Assembly: GCA_028708945.1 (NCBI GenBank)
Contig: JAQVXV010000003.1
Coordinates: 49,206-113,205 of the forward strand
Reading direction: 5' to 3'
Source: Bacilli bacterium
GTDB lineage: Bacteria; Bacillota_I; Bacilli_A; RF39; UBA660
Length of the DNA stretch: 64,000 nucleotides
Part shown: positions 45,326-53,624 of the stretch, in pieces
Layout: the number at the start of each line of letters is the position of its first letter
Position numbering within the stretch: the stretch's first letter is position 1
The notes under the pieces: model-generated
Told to the model about the DNA's origin: nothing
The model's database searches: none
Seen by the model: only the letters and a program-made list of their open reading frames with translations
Program-made: the position numbers and the translations under genes

Positions 45326-46583
45326 GTTGTATAGGAGTAACACTTACCCCTTGACCGAATGACGTAGTCGCTAATTCGACTGGTCCAACATCTTTAACAT
45401 CAAATAAAATGCCTGTTCCTTCCCCATTTAAATCAATACCTGTTTTTTTACCAAATCCAAACTTATCAATATAATTAAATAATCTTTCAGTTCCTAACTT
45501 CTGCCCTAGTGATACAAATCCTGGGTTGCAAGAATTTTGAACGACCTCTAAATAAGTCTGAGATCCATGTCCTCCCACTTTCCAGCATTTTATTCTAGCA
45601 CCTTCTACCGTTACAGAACCACCATCATAAAAAGTATCTTTATCTAAATCAACTAATTTTTCTTCTAATACAGATGCTAAAGTTATTATTTTAAAAGTTG
45701 ATCCCGGTTCATAAGTAGCCCATATTGGTAGATTTCTATTAATAGTTTCAATATCATAATCTTGATAACTACTCGGTGAATAATTTGGACGGGATGAGAT
45801 TGCTAAAATTTCTCCCGTATTTGGATTCATTACAATTCCAAGTGTTTGATCTGGATTATATTTTAACATAGTATTGTTAAGTTCTCTTTCTAATGAAGTT
45901 TGAATCTCATGATTTATCGTTAAAGTTAAATTAATACCATCCTGTGGCATTTCATAAATCTCACTTAATTTAAGTTTATTTCCTTTAGCGTCACTTAAAT
46001 ATTTTATGGCACCATATTCACCAGTTAAATAGTCGTTATACATAAGTTCTAAACCACTTAAACCTTGATTATCGATACCAACAAAACCAATTGTATGTGA
46101 CATATAACTGTCATATGGATAATATCTTTTTGCTTCTTTTACCAAGTAGACACCTGGTAAATCTAAATTTATTATTTTATCGGCAGTTGTATAACTTAAT
46201 CTTCTTCCTTCTGGATGCACTCTTTCAATCGATGTTCTCTTAGTTACATGCCTCCACATTTCATCATAACTAACATTTAAAATGGGTGCAAGTAAAGACG
46301 CCGTTTTTTGTTTGTCCTTTATTTGATTAGTAATCAGCATTAAAGAAGTTGTCGTTATATTATCCGCAATAACAATCCCATTTCGATCGTAGATAATTCC
46401 CCTATTACCTTCAACCGGAAGATTTCTACTCCATAAATTAAAAGCATAATTACTTAATTTCTTATATTCGATTACTTGAATAAAAAACACTCTGCCTATT
46501 ATTATTATAAAAAGTAAAACAAAAATAAAAGAAACAATCCTAATACGAACTAATATTTTTTTATAAAACAATGTAATCACCAT
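45312..46583 (-). pseudogene. N-terminal part of the interrupted class B penicillin-binding protein (FtsI/PBP2B/SpoVD-like)
   Basis: 423 aa, of which the first 419 are PBP; the last four (LVIR) and the stop come from the element. One transmembrane helix (about 15-35), a pedestal domain with RGIIYDRNG (about 60), and the first part of the transpeptidase domain: YEPGSTFKI (SxxK, about 294), NSCNPGF (SxN, about 351) and FGQGVSVTPIQ at the breakpoint. It lacks the KTG motif, so the fragment should not be an active transpeptidase. The start may be ATG 46583 or TTG 46571, the latter with GGTGA upstream. Genes around it (murE, murF, mraY, ftsW) suggest the division PBP. Confidence 0.92.
45326..45334. 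repeat. Attachment core copy at the high-coordinate end (gttgtatag)
   Basis: Identical to 32954-32962. Host PBP sequence continues at 45335. Confidence 0.85.
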
Positions 46584-46620
46584 TAAATTATATGTCTTTA
46601 AAACAACAATATATTAACAT

Positions 46621-46651
46621 AAAAAAATTGTAATTTTAATTTTACAATTTA
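46621..46651 (-). terminator. Intrinsic terminator of the LtaS-like gene
   Basis: Stem aaattgtaa/ttacaattt with an eight-base loop, then T on the minus strand; the stop codon at 46649 is in the stem. Confidence 0.65.
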
Positions 46652-48583
46652 TTTATTAAATACTTTGCGATAATAATCATTTTTTAAAATAGACTTACTA
46701 ATACTTGTCTTATTAGAAACAATTTCATTAATCTTTGAAATATAGCCATCTTCTAAAACTACATCATTGTTTTTTTTAAAAGTTCCACTTGAAGCATAAT
46801 ACTTTCCTGCATCTGTAACCCAACTTCTATTAGTGAAAAACACAAGTCCTGGTTCAGTACTCAATATATCTTTTCCAACAAATAATCTAGAATCATATTC
46901 AATTCCAAATAGATTATATAAAGTTGGCATAAAATCTAATTGACTAGCAGTTTTAGAAATATGAGTATCTTCTGTTTGACTATTCCATATAATCAAAGTG
47001 TTTTTATTAATATCAATAATAGGATCTAAATAAGTACCTGCTAATTCAGTTACTGTCGATTGTTTCATACTGTATGGATAATGATCTGATACAAGTGCTA
47101 TAACAGTATCATCTAAAATACCAGCAGTTTCTAATCTTTCAATCAATAATCTTAAAGCTCTATCTAATTCAATATTAGCAGCCACATAAGCCTTTGCTTC
47201 TGAACTCATATCTAAATCAGATACTAAATGCTTGTTTTTTATCGACATTGAATTTTCATTAAAACCCCAAGGCATATGACCACTTACTGAAACATAATAA
47301 ACTAAAAATGGTTCTTTAGTTATAAATTGATTAGTAGTAACACTTACCATCTCTAAATCACTTTGAGGCCATTTATTACAATTCATCAATTTATTTAATC
47401 CGTTTCCTCGATGAAGAAAATAATTAAATCCCATTTTTGCTAAATACTTATTACGATCTTGAAACAAGCCCCAATTAGGATGATAAGCATAATTACTGTA
47501 GCCAATGTTTTTAAAAAGAGTCCCTATTCCATAAGGAAAATAATTGTTTCCCTTACGCCAATAATTACTTAAACTATTAAGGTCTGCAAATAAACCTGTT
47601 AATTCTTGAAATTCACCACCGATAGTGCTTAAATTATTAGGAGTATAAAAATTTTCAAAAATAAAACTAGAATTCGCTAACTTATATAAAGTTGGAGTAT
47701 ATTTTTCAGATATGGAGAAAGGACTTAAACTCTCAGCCATGACGACAATTAAATTTTTACCCTCATAAAGACCTGTATATTCATTTTTTAAGGTACCTGA
47801 ATCTGAAGAAAAGTATCTGTGCATCGATTTAACTACTTCATTCTTTTCTTTATTAATCAAGGCTTCAAAATCAATATCGACGTTATTATACTCGTAGATA
47901 ATTTCTTCCTCTTCTTTTACTTCAATAACCGGTTCAATAGTTATCTTTTCTTCAAATCCAAATATTATCCTTTTAACATCTAAATATAAAGATGGCATTA
48001 CCCCTAACTTTTCTAAATTTAAAGCATTATTTTCAATTTCATAAAATAATTTATATGAAGAATTTTCTTCATTTTGATTTAAATATAGTGAATTTCTAAA
48101 TATTAATGAAGTTAATATAAAAAACAAAATCATTAAAACATAATATGATTTTTTAGTTACTTTATAGTTAATGTCATCTTTAAATAATAAAGCTATAATA
48201 AATGGAAAAAACATTAAAAGAATCAAATAAATTTTTTTAATAATTTCAATAATAGCTGTATCTGCAAATTGGGCCGCTTGATCTGTAATAGCAACTATTC
48301 TAATTGTAAAAAAAGTGTTTAAAATTGATTTAAAGACAACTTCAGTACTATAAATCAAACAGATAATACACAATATTATCAAAAAAAATACTTTGTAACC
48401 TTTTTTAATAAGTTTGGTTATTAAACTTAATAATATCGATATTGGAGTAATAAATAAAATAGTATAAATGGCATCAACTCTAAAAATTGAGTTAAAACCA
48501 AAAACGTTTACTTTAAAAACTAATTCACAAAATAATAGTGATAAAAAATAAAACAAAATCAAATTAATTTTTTTAAACTTCAT
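46649..48583 (-). CDS. LtaS-like membrane phosphoglycerol transferase/sulfatase-family enzyme
   Basis: 644 aa. Five transmembrane helices in residues 8-165, then an extracellular alkaline-phosphatase/sulfatase fold domain. Metal-site residues: Glu in VVMAESLSP (about 281), the nucleophile Thr in NLSTIGGEF (about 319), and DH in LVSDHYPYS (about 503). The family adds glycerol phosphate from phosphatidylglycerol to a glycolipid (LtaS) or to periplasmic glucans (OpgB/MdoB). The second is interesting because a cyclic beta-glucan synthase lies in the adjacent element, but the gene itself is outside the element. Confidence 0.82.
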   Translation of the reverse strand: MKFKKINLILFYFLSLLFCELVFKVNVFGFNSIFRVDAIYTILFITPISILLSLITKLIKKGYKVFFLIILCIICLIYSTEVVFKSILNTFFTIRIVAITDQAAQFADTAIIEIIKKIYLILLMFFPFIIALLFKDDINYKVTKKSYYVLMILFFILTSLIFRNSLYLNQNEENSSYKLFYEIENNALNLEKLGVMPSLYLDVKRIIFGFEEKITIEPVIEVKEEEEIIYEYNNVDIDFEALINKEKNEVVKSMHRYFSSDSGTLKNEYTGLYEGKNLIVVMAESLSPFSISEKYTPTLYKLANSSFIFENFYTPNNLSTIGGEFQELTGLFADLNSLSNYWRKGNNYFPYGIGTLFKNIGYSNYAYHPNWGLFQDRNKYLAKMGFNYFLHRGNGLNKLMNCNKWPQSDLEMVSVTTNQFITKEPFLVYYVSVSGHMPWGFNENSMSIKNKHLVSDLDMSSEAKAYVAANIELDRALRLLIERLETAGILDDTVIALVSDHYPYSMKQSTVTELAGTYLDPIIDINKNTLIIWNSQTEDTHISKTASQLDFMPTLYNLFGIEYDSRLFVGKDILSTEPGLVFFTNRSWVTDAGKYYASSGTFKKNNDVVLEDGYISKINEIVSNKTSISKSILKNDYYRKVFNK

Positions 48584-48621
48584 AAACTCACCTTACATAG
48601 TTTATTATATCATAATAGTGA

Positions 48622-48650
48622 AAATAAAAAAAAGAACTAAATTTGTTCTT
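48622..48650 (-). terminator. Intrinsic terminator of the O-antigen-ligase-like gene
   Basis: Stem aagaac/gttctt with a seven-base loop and an eight-base T-run on the minus strand. Confidence 0.7.
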
Positions 48651-49893
48651 CTTTCATTGTAAACGCTAAGACTGTAGCAATTGCTAAATAAATAGATACT
48701 GCCGGCGCTCCTAAAACATGTCCTGTTATTAAACATGCTAATAATCCAATTACAACTGTATAAAATATTAACCATTGCTCTAAATTAAGATTTAACTTTT
48801 TAATAATAACATATTCAAAACAAACAAGAAAAATCGCTATTAATGGAGCAAAATAAATAAATGTACCAATTATTCCAAGTCTAAATAAAATATCAAAGAT
48901 ATCGCTTTCAATCATTTTTTCAATCTTTACATTATTTATATCACTTCGATTAGTAACACCAATTCCAAAATACTTATTTACATCATTAGAGTCAATATAT
49001 ATCTTTGCAGTTTGATCTAATAAATCATCTCGTCCACTAAATAAAGAATATAGGGCACTCCTACCACCTGTTCTACCTAAATTTGTTGCCTCTTTTGTAG
49101 ATTGATTTAAATTATAAGATAAAGGTGATATTGGTAATAATGATATTATTAAAACTACAAAAAATATTGGTACAATCATTTTTTTGTATTCCATTTTAAT
49201 TGAATGATAAATAACAATACAAATCATTGGTAATGAAACAGATAAATAAGCTGTTTTAGTTCCAATTATAAAACTAATTAAAACAATTAAAATTACAATT
49301 AAAAAATTTACAAAATTCATTTTTTCATTTAGCTTTAACCATAGGAAAGGAAAAAGTATACAGATAATTGCACTTACTTCATTAGCAGAGAAAAACCACC
49401 CAACATTTCCTCTTCTATCACCAACATAAGAAGAAAAGCCTGTTCCTAAAATATATGGTAAAATAATTAATATTGCCATTAAAATTAGATTGAGAGTTAA
49501 AATAGAAATTATTTTGTTTCTTTCTAATTTATATTCATCATAAATATTTAGAAATCCTACTAAAATAACTGGAAAATAAAAATATTTAAACAAGAATATT
49601 ATTTCACCTTTTAAAATCGATAAAGTAAAAATATCTTCTTTAGTTAATAAATAAAAAATAACAAAAATTAAAATAATTGAATAATAAATTAATGAATTTT
49701 TCCGATACTTTGATTTAGATAAAAATAGTACATATATTACTAATAACAACAATACGAATCCTCTTATAACTATACCAATCGTAATTGGAAAATCAGTTAA
49801 TCTGACCATTAAAGAAGTTGTTATATCTATTATTGGTTGTATTAATAAAAAAATATATAATAATATTTCTTTATTTTTATCACTCTTTAACAT
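48637..49893 (-). CDS. O-antigen ligase/polymerase-family membrane protein
   Basis: 418 aa, about 12 hydrophobic segments. The large outer loop has SGRDDLLDQTAKIYI and YFGIGVTNRSD, the pattern of the Wzy_C/O-antigen ligase group. It may polymerise or attach a surface glycan. It forms a single-gene unit with terminators on both sides, inside the cell-wall cluster between murE and the LtaS-like gene. Confidence 0.75.
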   Translation of the reverse strand: MLKSDKNKEILLYIFLLIQPIIDITTSLMVRLTDFPITIGIVIRGFVLLLLVIYVLFLSKSKYRKNSLIYYSIILIFVIFYLLTKEDIFTLSILKGEIIFLFKYFYFPVILVGFLNIYDEYKLERNKIISILTLNLILMAILIILPYILGTGFSSYVGDRRGNVGWFFSANEVSAIICILFPFLWLKLNEKMNFVNFLIVILIVLISFIIGTKTAYLSVSLPMICIVIYHSIKMEYKKMIVPIFFVVLIISLLPISPLSYNLNQSTKEATNLGRTGGRSALYSLFSGRDDLLDQTAKIYIDSNDVNKYFGIGVTNRSDINNVKIEKMIESDIFDILFRLGIIGTFIYFAPLIAIFLVCFEYVIIKKLNLNLEQWLIFYTVVIGLLACLITGHVLGAPAVSIYLAIATVLAFTMKEEQI

Positions 49894-49920
49894 AAAACAC
49901 CTCTTTAAAATTATAACACA

Positions 49921-49946
49921 AAAAGGATAATATATACTATCCTTTT
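49921..49946 (-). terminator. Intrinsic terminator of the murF-murE operon
   Basis: Stem aaaaggata/tatcctttt with an eight-base loop and T-run on the minus strand, just after the murE stop. Confidence 0.8.
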
Positions 49947-49959
49947 ATTTTTATTTACA

Positions 49960-51324
49960 TTACATAGACTTGTTATTTACAATGTTTCTTAACACTATTT
50001 CTTTATCATCAAAGTGTATTTTTTCATTACCAATTATTTGATAATCCTCATGACCTTTCCCTAATATGAGCAAAATATCGTTTTCTTTTAATTGCTTTAT
50101 TCCTTCTATTATGGCTTCTTCTCGATCATATATAACTATATAGTTATCCTTTATTAAATCACTTACAATATCTTTCATAATACTTTCTTCAGACTCGTTT
50201 CGTGGATTATCATTAGTAAAAATCACGAAATCTGAATAATCAATTGCAATTTTACCCATCAATGCTCTTTTAGAAGCATCCCGATCACCACCACATCCTA
50301 ATATTGTAATTATTCTATTTTCTTTGTATTCTTCTACATTCATTAAAATGTTTTCTACCGCATCTGGTGTATGAGCATAATCGATAACAATTACATTACT
50401 ATTATAGTTAACAATATCAAATCTACCTTTTGGTGGCTTTAATAAACTAGATAATTTTATTATTTCGTCAATATTATGCCCTAATTCCAAGGCAATTAAA
50501 AGTGCATTCATATAATTATAAATATTATATTTACAAGGTAAATTTAAAGTTATAAGATACTCTTTATCTAACTTTAATTTAATAATCGATTTATTTAAAT
50601 ATAACTGATAATCTAATATTGAAGCAGTACCTTCTTTACCATAAGTAATATTATGGTTATCCTTTGATATAAAATATTTACTATATGGATCATCTTTATT
50701 AATAATTGCTATCTTCTTATTTCTTAATTTATCAAATAGTTTTAATTTAGCATTTAAATAATTATCCATAGTCTTATGATAATCGATGTGTTCAAGTGTT
50801 AAATTAGTATAACACGCAATATCAAATTCAATTCCTTCAATTCTTCTTTGCTCTAGTGCATGACTACTAACTTCCATAACAACTGCTTTAACATCATTTA
50901 AAATAGCCTCTTCAAACATCATATATAAATCATATAGATCAGGAGTTGTATTATTTAAATCTCTAACTTTATCATCAATAAAAAATCCATTTGTTCCAAT
51001 ATAAGCAGTTTTTACTTTTAGTAAATTTAATAACTGATAGGTTAAAAAACAACTAGTAGTCTTACCGTTAGTTCCAGTAATTCCAATCATTTTAACCTTT
51101 GAAAGATCTACTTTTGATTTTAAATATTGTTCTAAATATGTCCTTGTATCGTCAACAATGATCGTTTCAACAGAATAATCACCATGTTCACATATAACAG
51201 TAATTGCTCCATTTTTAATTGCATCTAATATGTAATCATGGCCATCTTTTTTTTGCCCTTTAAGGGCAAGAAAAGTATCACCTTGTGATACTTTATTTGA
51301 GTCAACCTTAAGTATTATAATCAC
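49960..51324 (-). CDS. murE: UDP-MurNAc-tripeptide synthetase MurE
   Basis: 454 aa. ATP loop GITGTNGKTT (about 78-87), EVSSHALEQRRIEGI (about 150), TNLTLEHIDYH, and the specificity motif TNDNPRNESEE (about 380). DNPR is the form seen in meso-diaminopimelate-adding enzymes; Lys types differ (family knowledge). The first domain is short. The start is uncertain: GTG at 51324 overlaps the murF stop and no ATG is near; the N-terminal motif VSQGDTFLALKGQKKDGHDY begins by residue 12, so no long part is missing. Confidence 0.88.
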   Translation of the reverse strand: MIIILKVDSNKVSQGDTFLALKGQKKDGHDYILDAIKNGAITVICEHGDYSVETIIVDDTRTYLEQYLKSKVDLSKVKMIGITGTNGKTTSCFLTYQLLNLLKVKTAYIGTNGFFIDDKVRDLNNTTPDLYDLYMMFEEAILNDVKAVVMEVSSHALEQRRIEGIEFDIACYTNLTLEHIDYHKTMDNYLNAKLKLFDKLRNKKIAIINKDDPYSKYFISKDNHNITYGKEGTASILDYQLYLNKSIIKLKLDKEYLITLNLPCKYNIYNYMNALLIALELGHNIDEIIKLSSLLKPPKGRFDIVNYNSNVIVIDYAHTPDAVENILMNVEEYKENRIITILGCGGDRDASKRALMGKIAIDYSDFVIFTNDNPRNESEESIMKDIVSDLIKDNYIVIYDREEAIIEGIKQLKENDILLILGKGHEDYQIIGNEKIHFDDKEIVLRNIVNNKSM

Positions 51325-52904
51325 CTCTCGTTAAAAGTATCAGGCAAATCGTTTTCTAATAATACATAAGTTTCTTTATCTTTTAATTTTTCTATTAATT
51401 TAAACGCTAATTTAACATCATTTAAAATATGAACATTTCTATATTTTTTATCTTTTAAAGCTTTTTGAATTTCCTTAGTTTGTTTCTCGCCGATTAAAAT
51501 AACCTCATCACAAACTTCTGCCATTTGGATTCCAAAATTGTAATTTGCTTCATCTTGAATTGCTCCTAATTCAATCATTCCAGGAGTTACAATTATCTTT
51601 TTACCTGGCATCATATTTAATACATCTAATGCTATTTTAGAACCTTCTGGATTTGCATTAAAGGCATCATCAATTATGTAATAATCATTTGATTTTTTTA
51701 ATTCTAATCGATGTTCAGTAGGTGTTAGAATTTTTACACCGTATTGTAGTTTTTCTATCTCTATTCCAAGTTCTTTGCCTAGAGCTATAGCTCCTAAAAT
51801 ATTATATACATTATGTTCTCCTAATAGAACAGTTTGAAATGAATATAATTTTTTATCATCTTTAAACTTAACATTAAAGGTTGTTCCTTTATTTGATAGT
51901 TTAATGTCTGAAGCTTTTACATCAGCATCAGAGTTAATTCCAATCCAAATTATTTTACAATTATTTTTAATTTGATAACTAGTTTGTTTAATATCATCTT
52001 TATTTAGTACGGCTACTCCATCACTAGGAAGATATTCCACTAATTCAAATTTACCTTTTTGAATATTTTCTTCACTTTTAAATGTTTCCAAATGCGCTAA
52101 ACCTATCTTAGTAATAATCGCATATTTAGGATTTACTAATTCACAGTTTTGTTTTATTTCCCCTATTTTATAAGCACCCATTTCAGCTATAAAAACATTT
52201 GTAAATTTATCTAACATATTGTTTATAGTTATCATTAGTCCAAAAGGAGTATTATAACTTTTAGGTGTCTTTAAAGAAATATATTTTGTATTTAAAATTG
52301 TGTTTAATATTTCTTTACTACTTGTTTTACCATAACTTCCAGTAATGCCAACTACATGTAATGAATTCATTGCTTTAATTTTACTTTTAGCCTTATGATA
52401 ATAGTATTTATAGACCATTTTTTCAATTGGTTTATTGATGATATTTGCTATATATATTATACAGTATGATAAATAACTAAATATAAACATCAATAGGAAA
52501 TAAATCCATTCGTTTTCAATATTATAATTATAATATATATATAAATTTATAATTGAAAATATAATAAATATTGTTGTTATCAATCTTTTTATTCGAGCAG
52601 TTACTTTAAATTTAATTTTCTTTTGTTCATTTTTTAACCTATTTAATTCAATATAAGCAAGGAGTAGATATGTTAAAATAATTAATATCATATACACAGT
52701 TTGATTTAAAAACAATGTTGCTATTACTAATAAAAAAGTATATAAATCAATATTAAATATGGTTTCTTTAAAGTTTCTAAAGATCCATTTTAAATAACGG
52801 TTGCCTTCATTGTATATATTTTGTTGTAACATATAAAGACCACGACGATACTTTAATATATTATAAAAATAATAAGTAAATAAAGTTATGATAAAAAATT
52901 TCAT
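51321..52904 (-). CDS. murF: MurF-like ligase with an N-terminal multi-helix membrane domain
   Basis: 527 aa. Residues 1-160 hold about five hydrophobic helices (for example DLYTFLLVIATLFLNQTVYMILI and TTIFIIFSIINLYIYY) in place of the normal MurF N-terminal domain. From about 180: VVGITGSYGKTSSKEI (ATP loop), AEMGAYKIGEI, TKIGLAHLETF, GEHNVYNILGAIALG, DDAFNANPEG and TPGMIELG. It adds D-Ala-D-Ala to the UDP-MurNAc-tripeptide; here it would act at the membrane. It overlaps murE by four bases. ATG 52904 has GGAG upstream. Confidence 0.83.
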   Translation of the reverse strand: MKFFIITLFTYYFYNILKYRRGLYMLQQNIYNEGNRYLKWIFRNFKETIFNIDLYTFLLVIATLFLNQTVYMILIILTYLLLAYIELNRLKNEQKKIKFKVTARIKRLITTIFIIFSIINLYIYYNYNIENEWIYFLLMFIFSYLSYCIIYIANIINKPIEKMVYKYYYHKAKSKIKAMNSLHVVGITGSYGKTSSKEILNTILNTKYISLKTPKSYNTPFGLMITINNMLDKFTNVFIAEMGAYKIGEIKQNCELVNPKYAIITKIGLAHLETFKSEENIQKGKFELVEYLPSDGVAVLNKDDIKQTSYQIKNNCKIIWIGINSDADVKASDIKLSNKGTTFNVKFKDDKKLYSFQTVLLGEHNVYNILGAIALGKELGIEIEKLQYGVKILTPTEHRLELKKSNDYYIIDDAFNANPEGSKIALDVLNMMPGKKIIVTPGMIELGAIQDEANYNFGIQMAEVCDEVILIGEKQTKEIQKALKDKKYRNVHILNDVKLAFKLIEKLKDKETYVLLENDLPDTFNER

Positions 52905-52915
52905 ATAATTCTCCT

Positions 52916-53557
52916 TTATAATTTAATATCGAATAAATAAGTATTTGGTAATGTAATATCTACAATTGAAGTGATATTATCAAAAAATAATAAAGTTTCA
53001 ATATTCATATCACTATTACTGTATTTTAATGAAATACGATATTCTGGATGTAATAAAACTTGATAATTTTCTTCTGTTAAACTTTTAAATTTTAAAGCAT
53101 TAACATTAACTATTTCTTCATTAGGATAATGATAAATTTCTTTTTTAAAATCATTACAACCGGTTAATATTTTACCCATTTTTTGACTTAATAGTTCTTC
53201 TACTTCTTGTTCACTATATATTTTTTCTTCTAACATCCATCCAAATTCATAATCGGTTTCTTGTTTTAAATGAACCCATCCTGTTTTTGAATCCTTAGTT
53301 ACTTCTTGATAATATTCCATATTGTCTGTAAAGACATTATTATTGACAATAACTAAAATTTTTTCAGTTTGAAGTTTATATATCGTATAATCTTCCTCGA
53401 AAGAATTTTTAAATCTTATTTTAAAGTTATCTGGCAAATTTACTTCACAATTTAACTCAGATACTTTTGTTTTTTTTACTTGCTTTTTAGTTTTCTCTTC
53501 ATTACTGCAACCACATAGTAATAAAACTATTAATAGGCACGCTGACAACTTTCTCAT
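52916..53557 (-). CDS. Predicted lipoprotein of unknown function
   Basis: 213 aa. Signal peptide with lipobox LLLCGC (lipidated Cys expected at position 17), then a Lys-rich linker and a roughly 180-residue beta-rich domain not recognised. It lies 11 bp before murF in the same operon, so a role in envelope assembly is possible by context only. Confidence 0.65.
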   Translation of the reverse strand: MRKLSACLLIVLLLCGCSNEEKTKKQVKKTKVSELNCEVNLPDNFKIRFKNSFEEDYTIYKLQTEKILVIVNNNVFTDNMEYYQEVTKDSKTGWVHLKQETDYEFGWMLEEKIYSEQEVEELLSQKMGKILTGCNDFKKEIYHYPNEEIVNVNALKFKSLTEENYQVLLHPEYRISLKYSNSDMNIETLLFFDNITSIVDITLPNTYLFDIKL

Positions 53558-53606
53558 TCTATCACCATTTTAATTATATTATATTTAAGACATTTTTACA
53601 ATTAAA

Positions 53607-53624
53607 AAAGTGCAAAAGCACTTT
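53607..53624 (-). terminator. Intrinsic terminator of ppdK
   Basis: Perfect stem aaagtgc/gcacttt with an AAAA/TTTT loop and T-run on the minus strand; it overlaps the stop codon. Confidence 0.85.

Larger units (their letters stand above)
32954..45334. mobile_element. 12.4-kb serine-recombinase element inserted in the class B PBP gene
   Basis: The two core copies are 12,372 bp apart. The element carries, from the low end, the recombinase, a 47-codon ORF overlapping it, phosphoglucomutase/phosphomannomutase, phosphoglucose isomerase, a 2,552-aa cyclic beta-glucan synthase and a decayed glycosyltransferase fragment. All are on the minus strand. Removing one core-to-core unit joins the two PBP parts in frame with the codons for TPIQQITAV at the seam. 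The element ends joined form a near-perfect inverted repeat typical of attP of large serine recombinases. No conjugation, phage or replication genes are seen, so it may move by another element's help or only excise and re-integrate. Confidence 0.93.
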
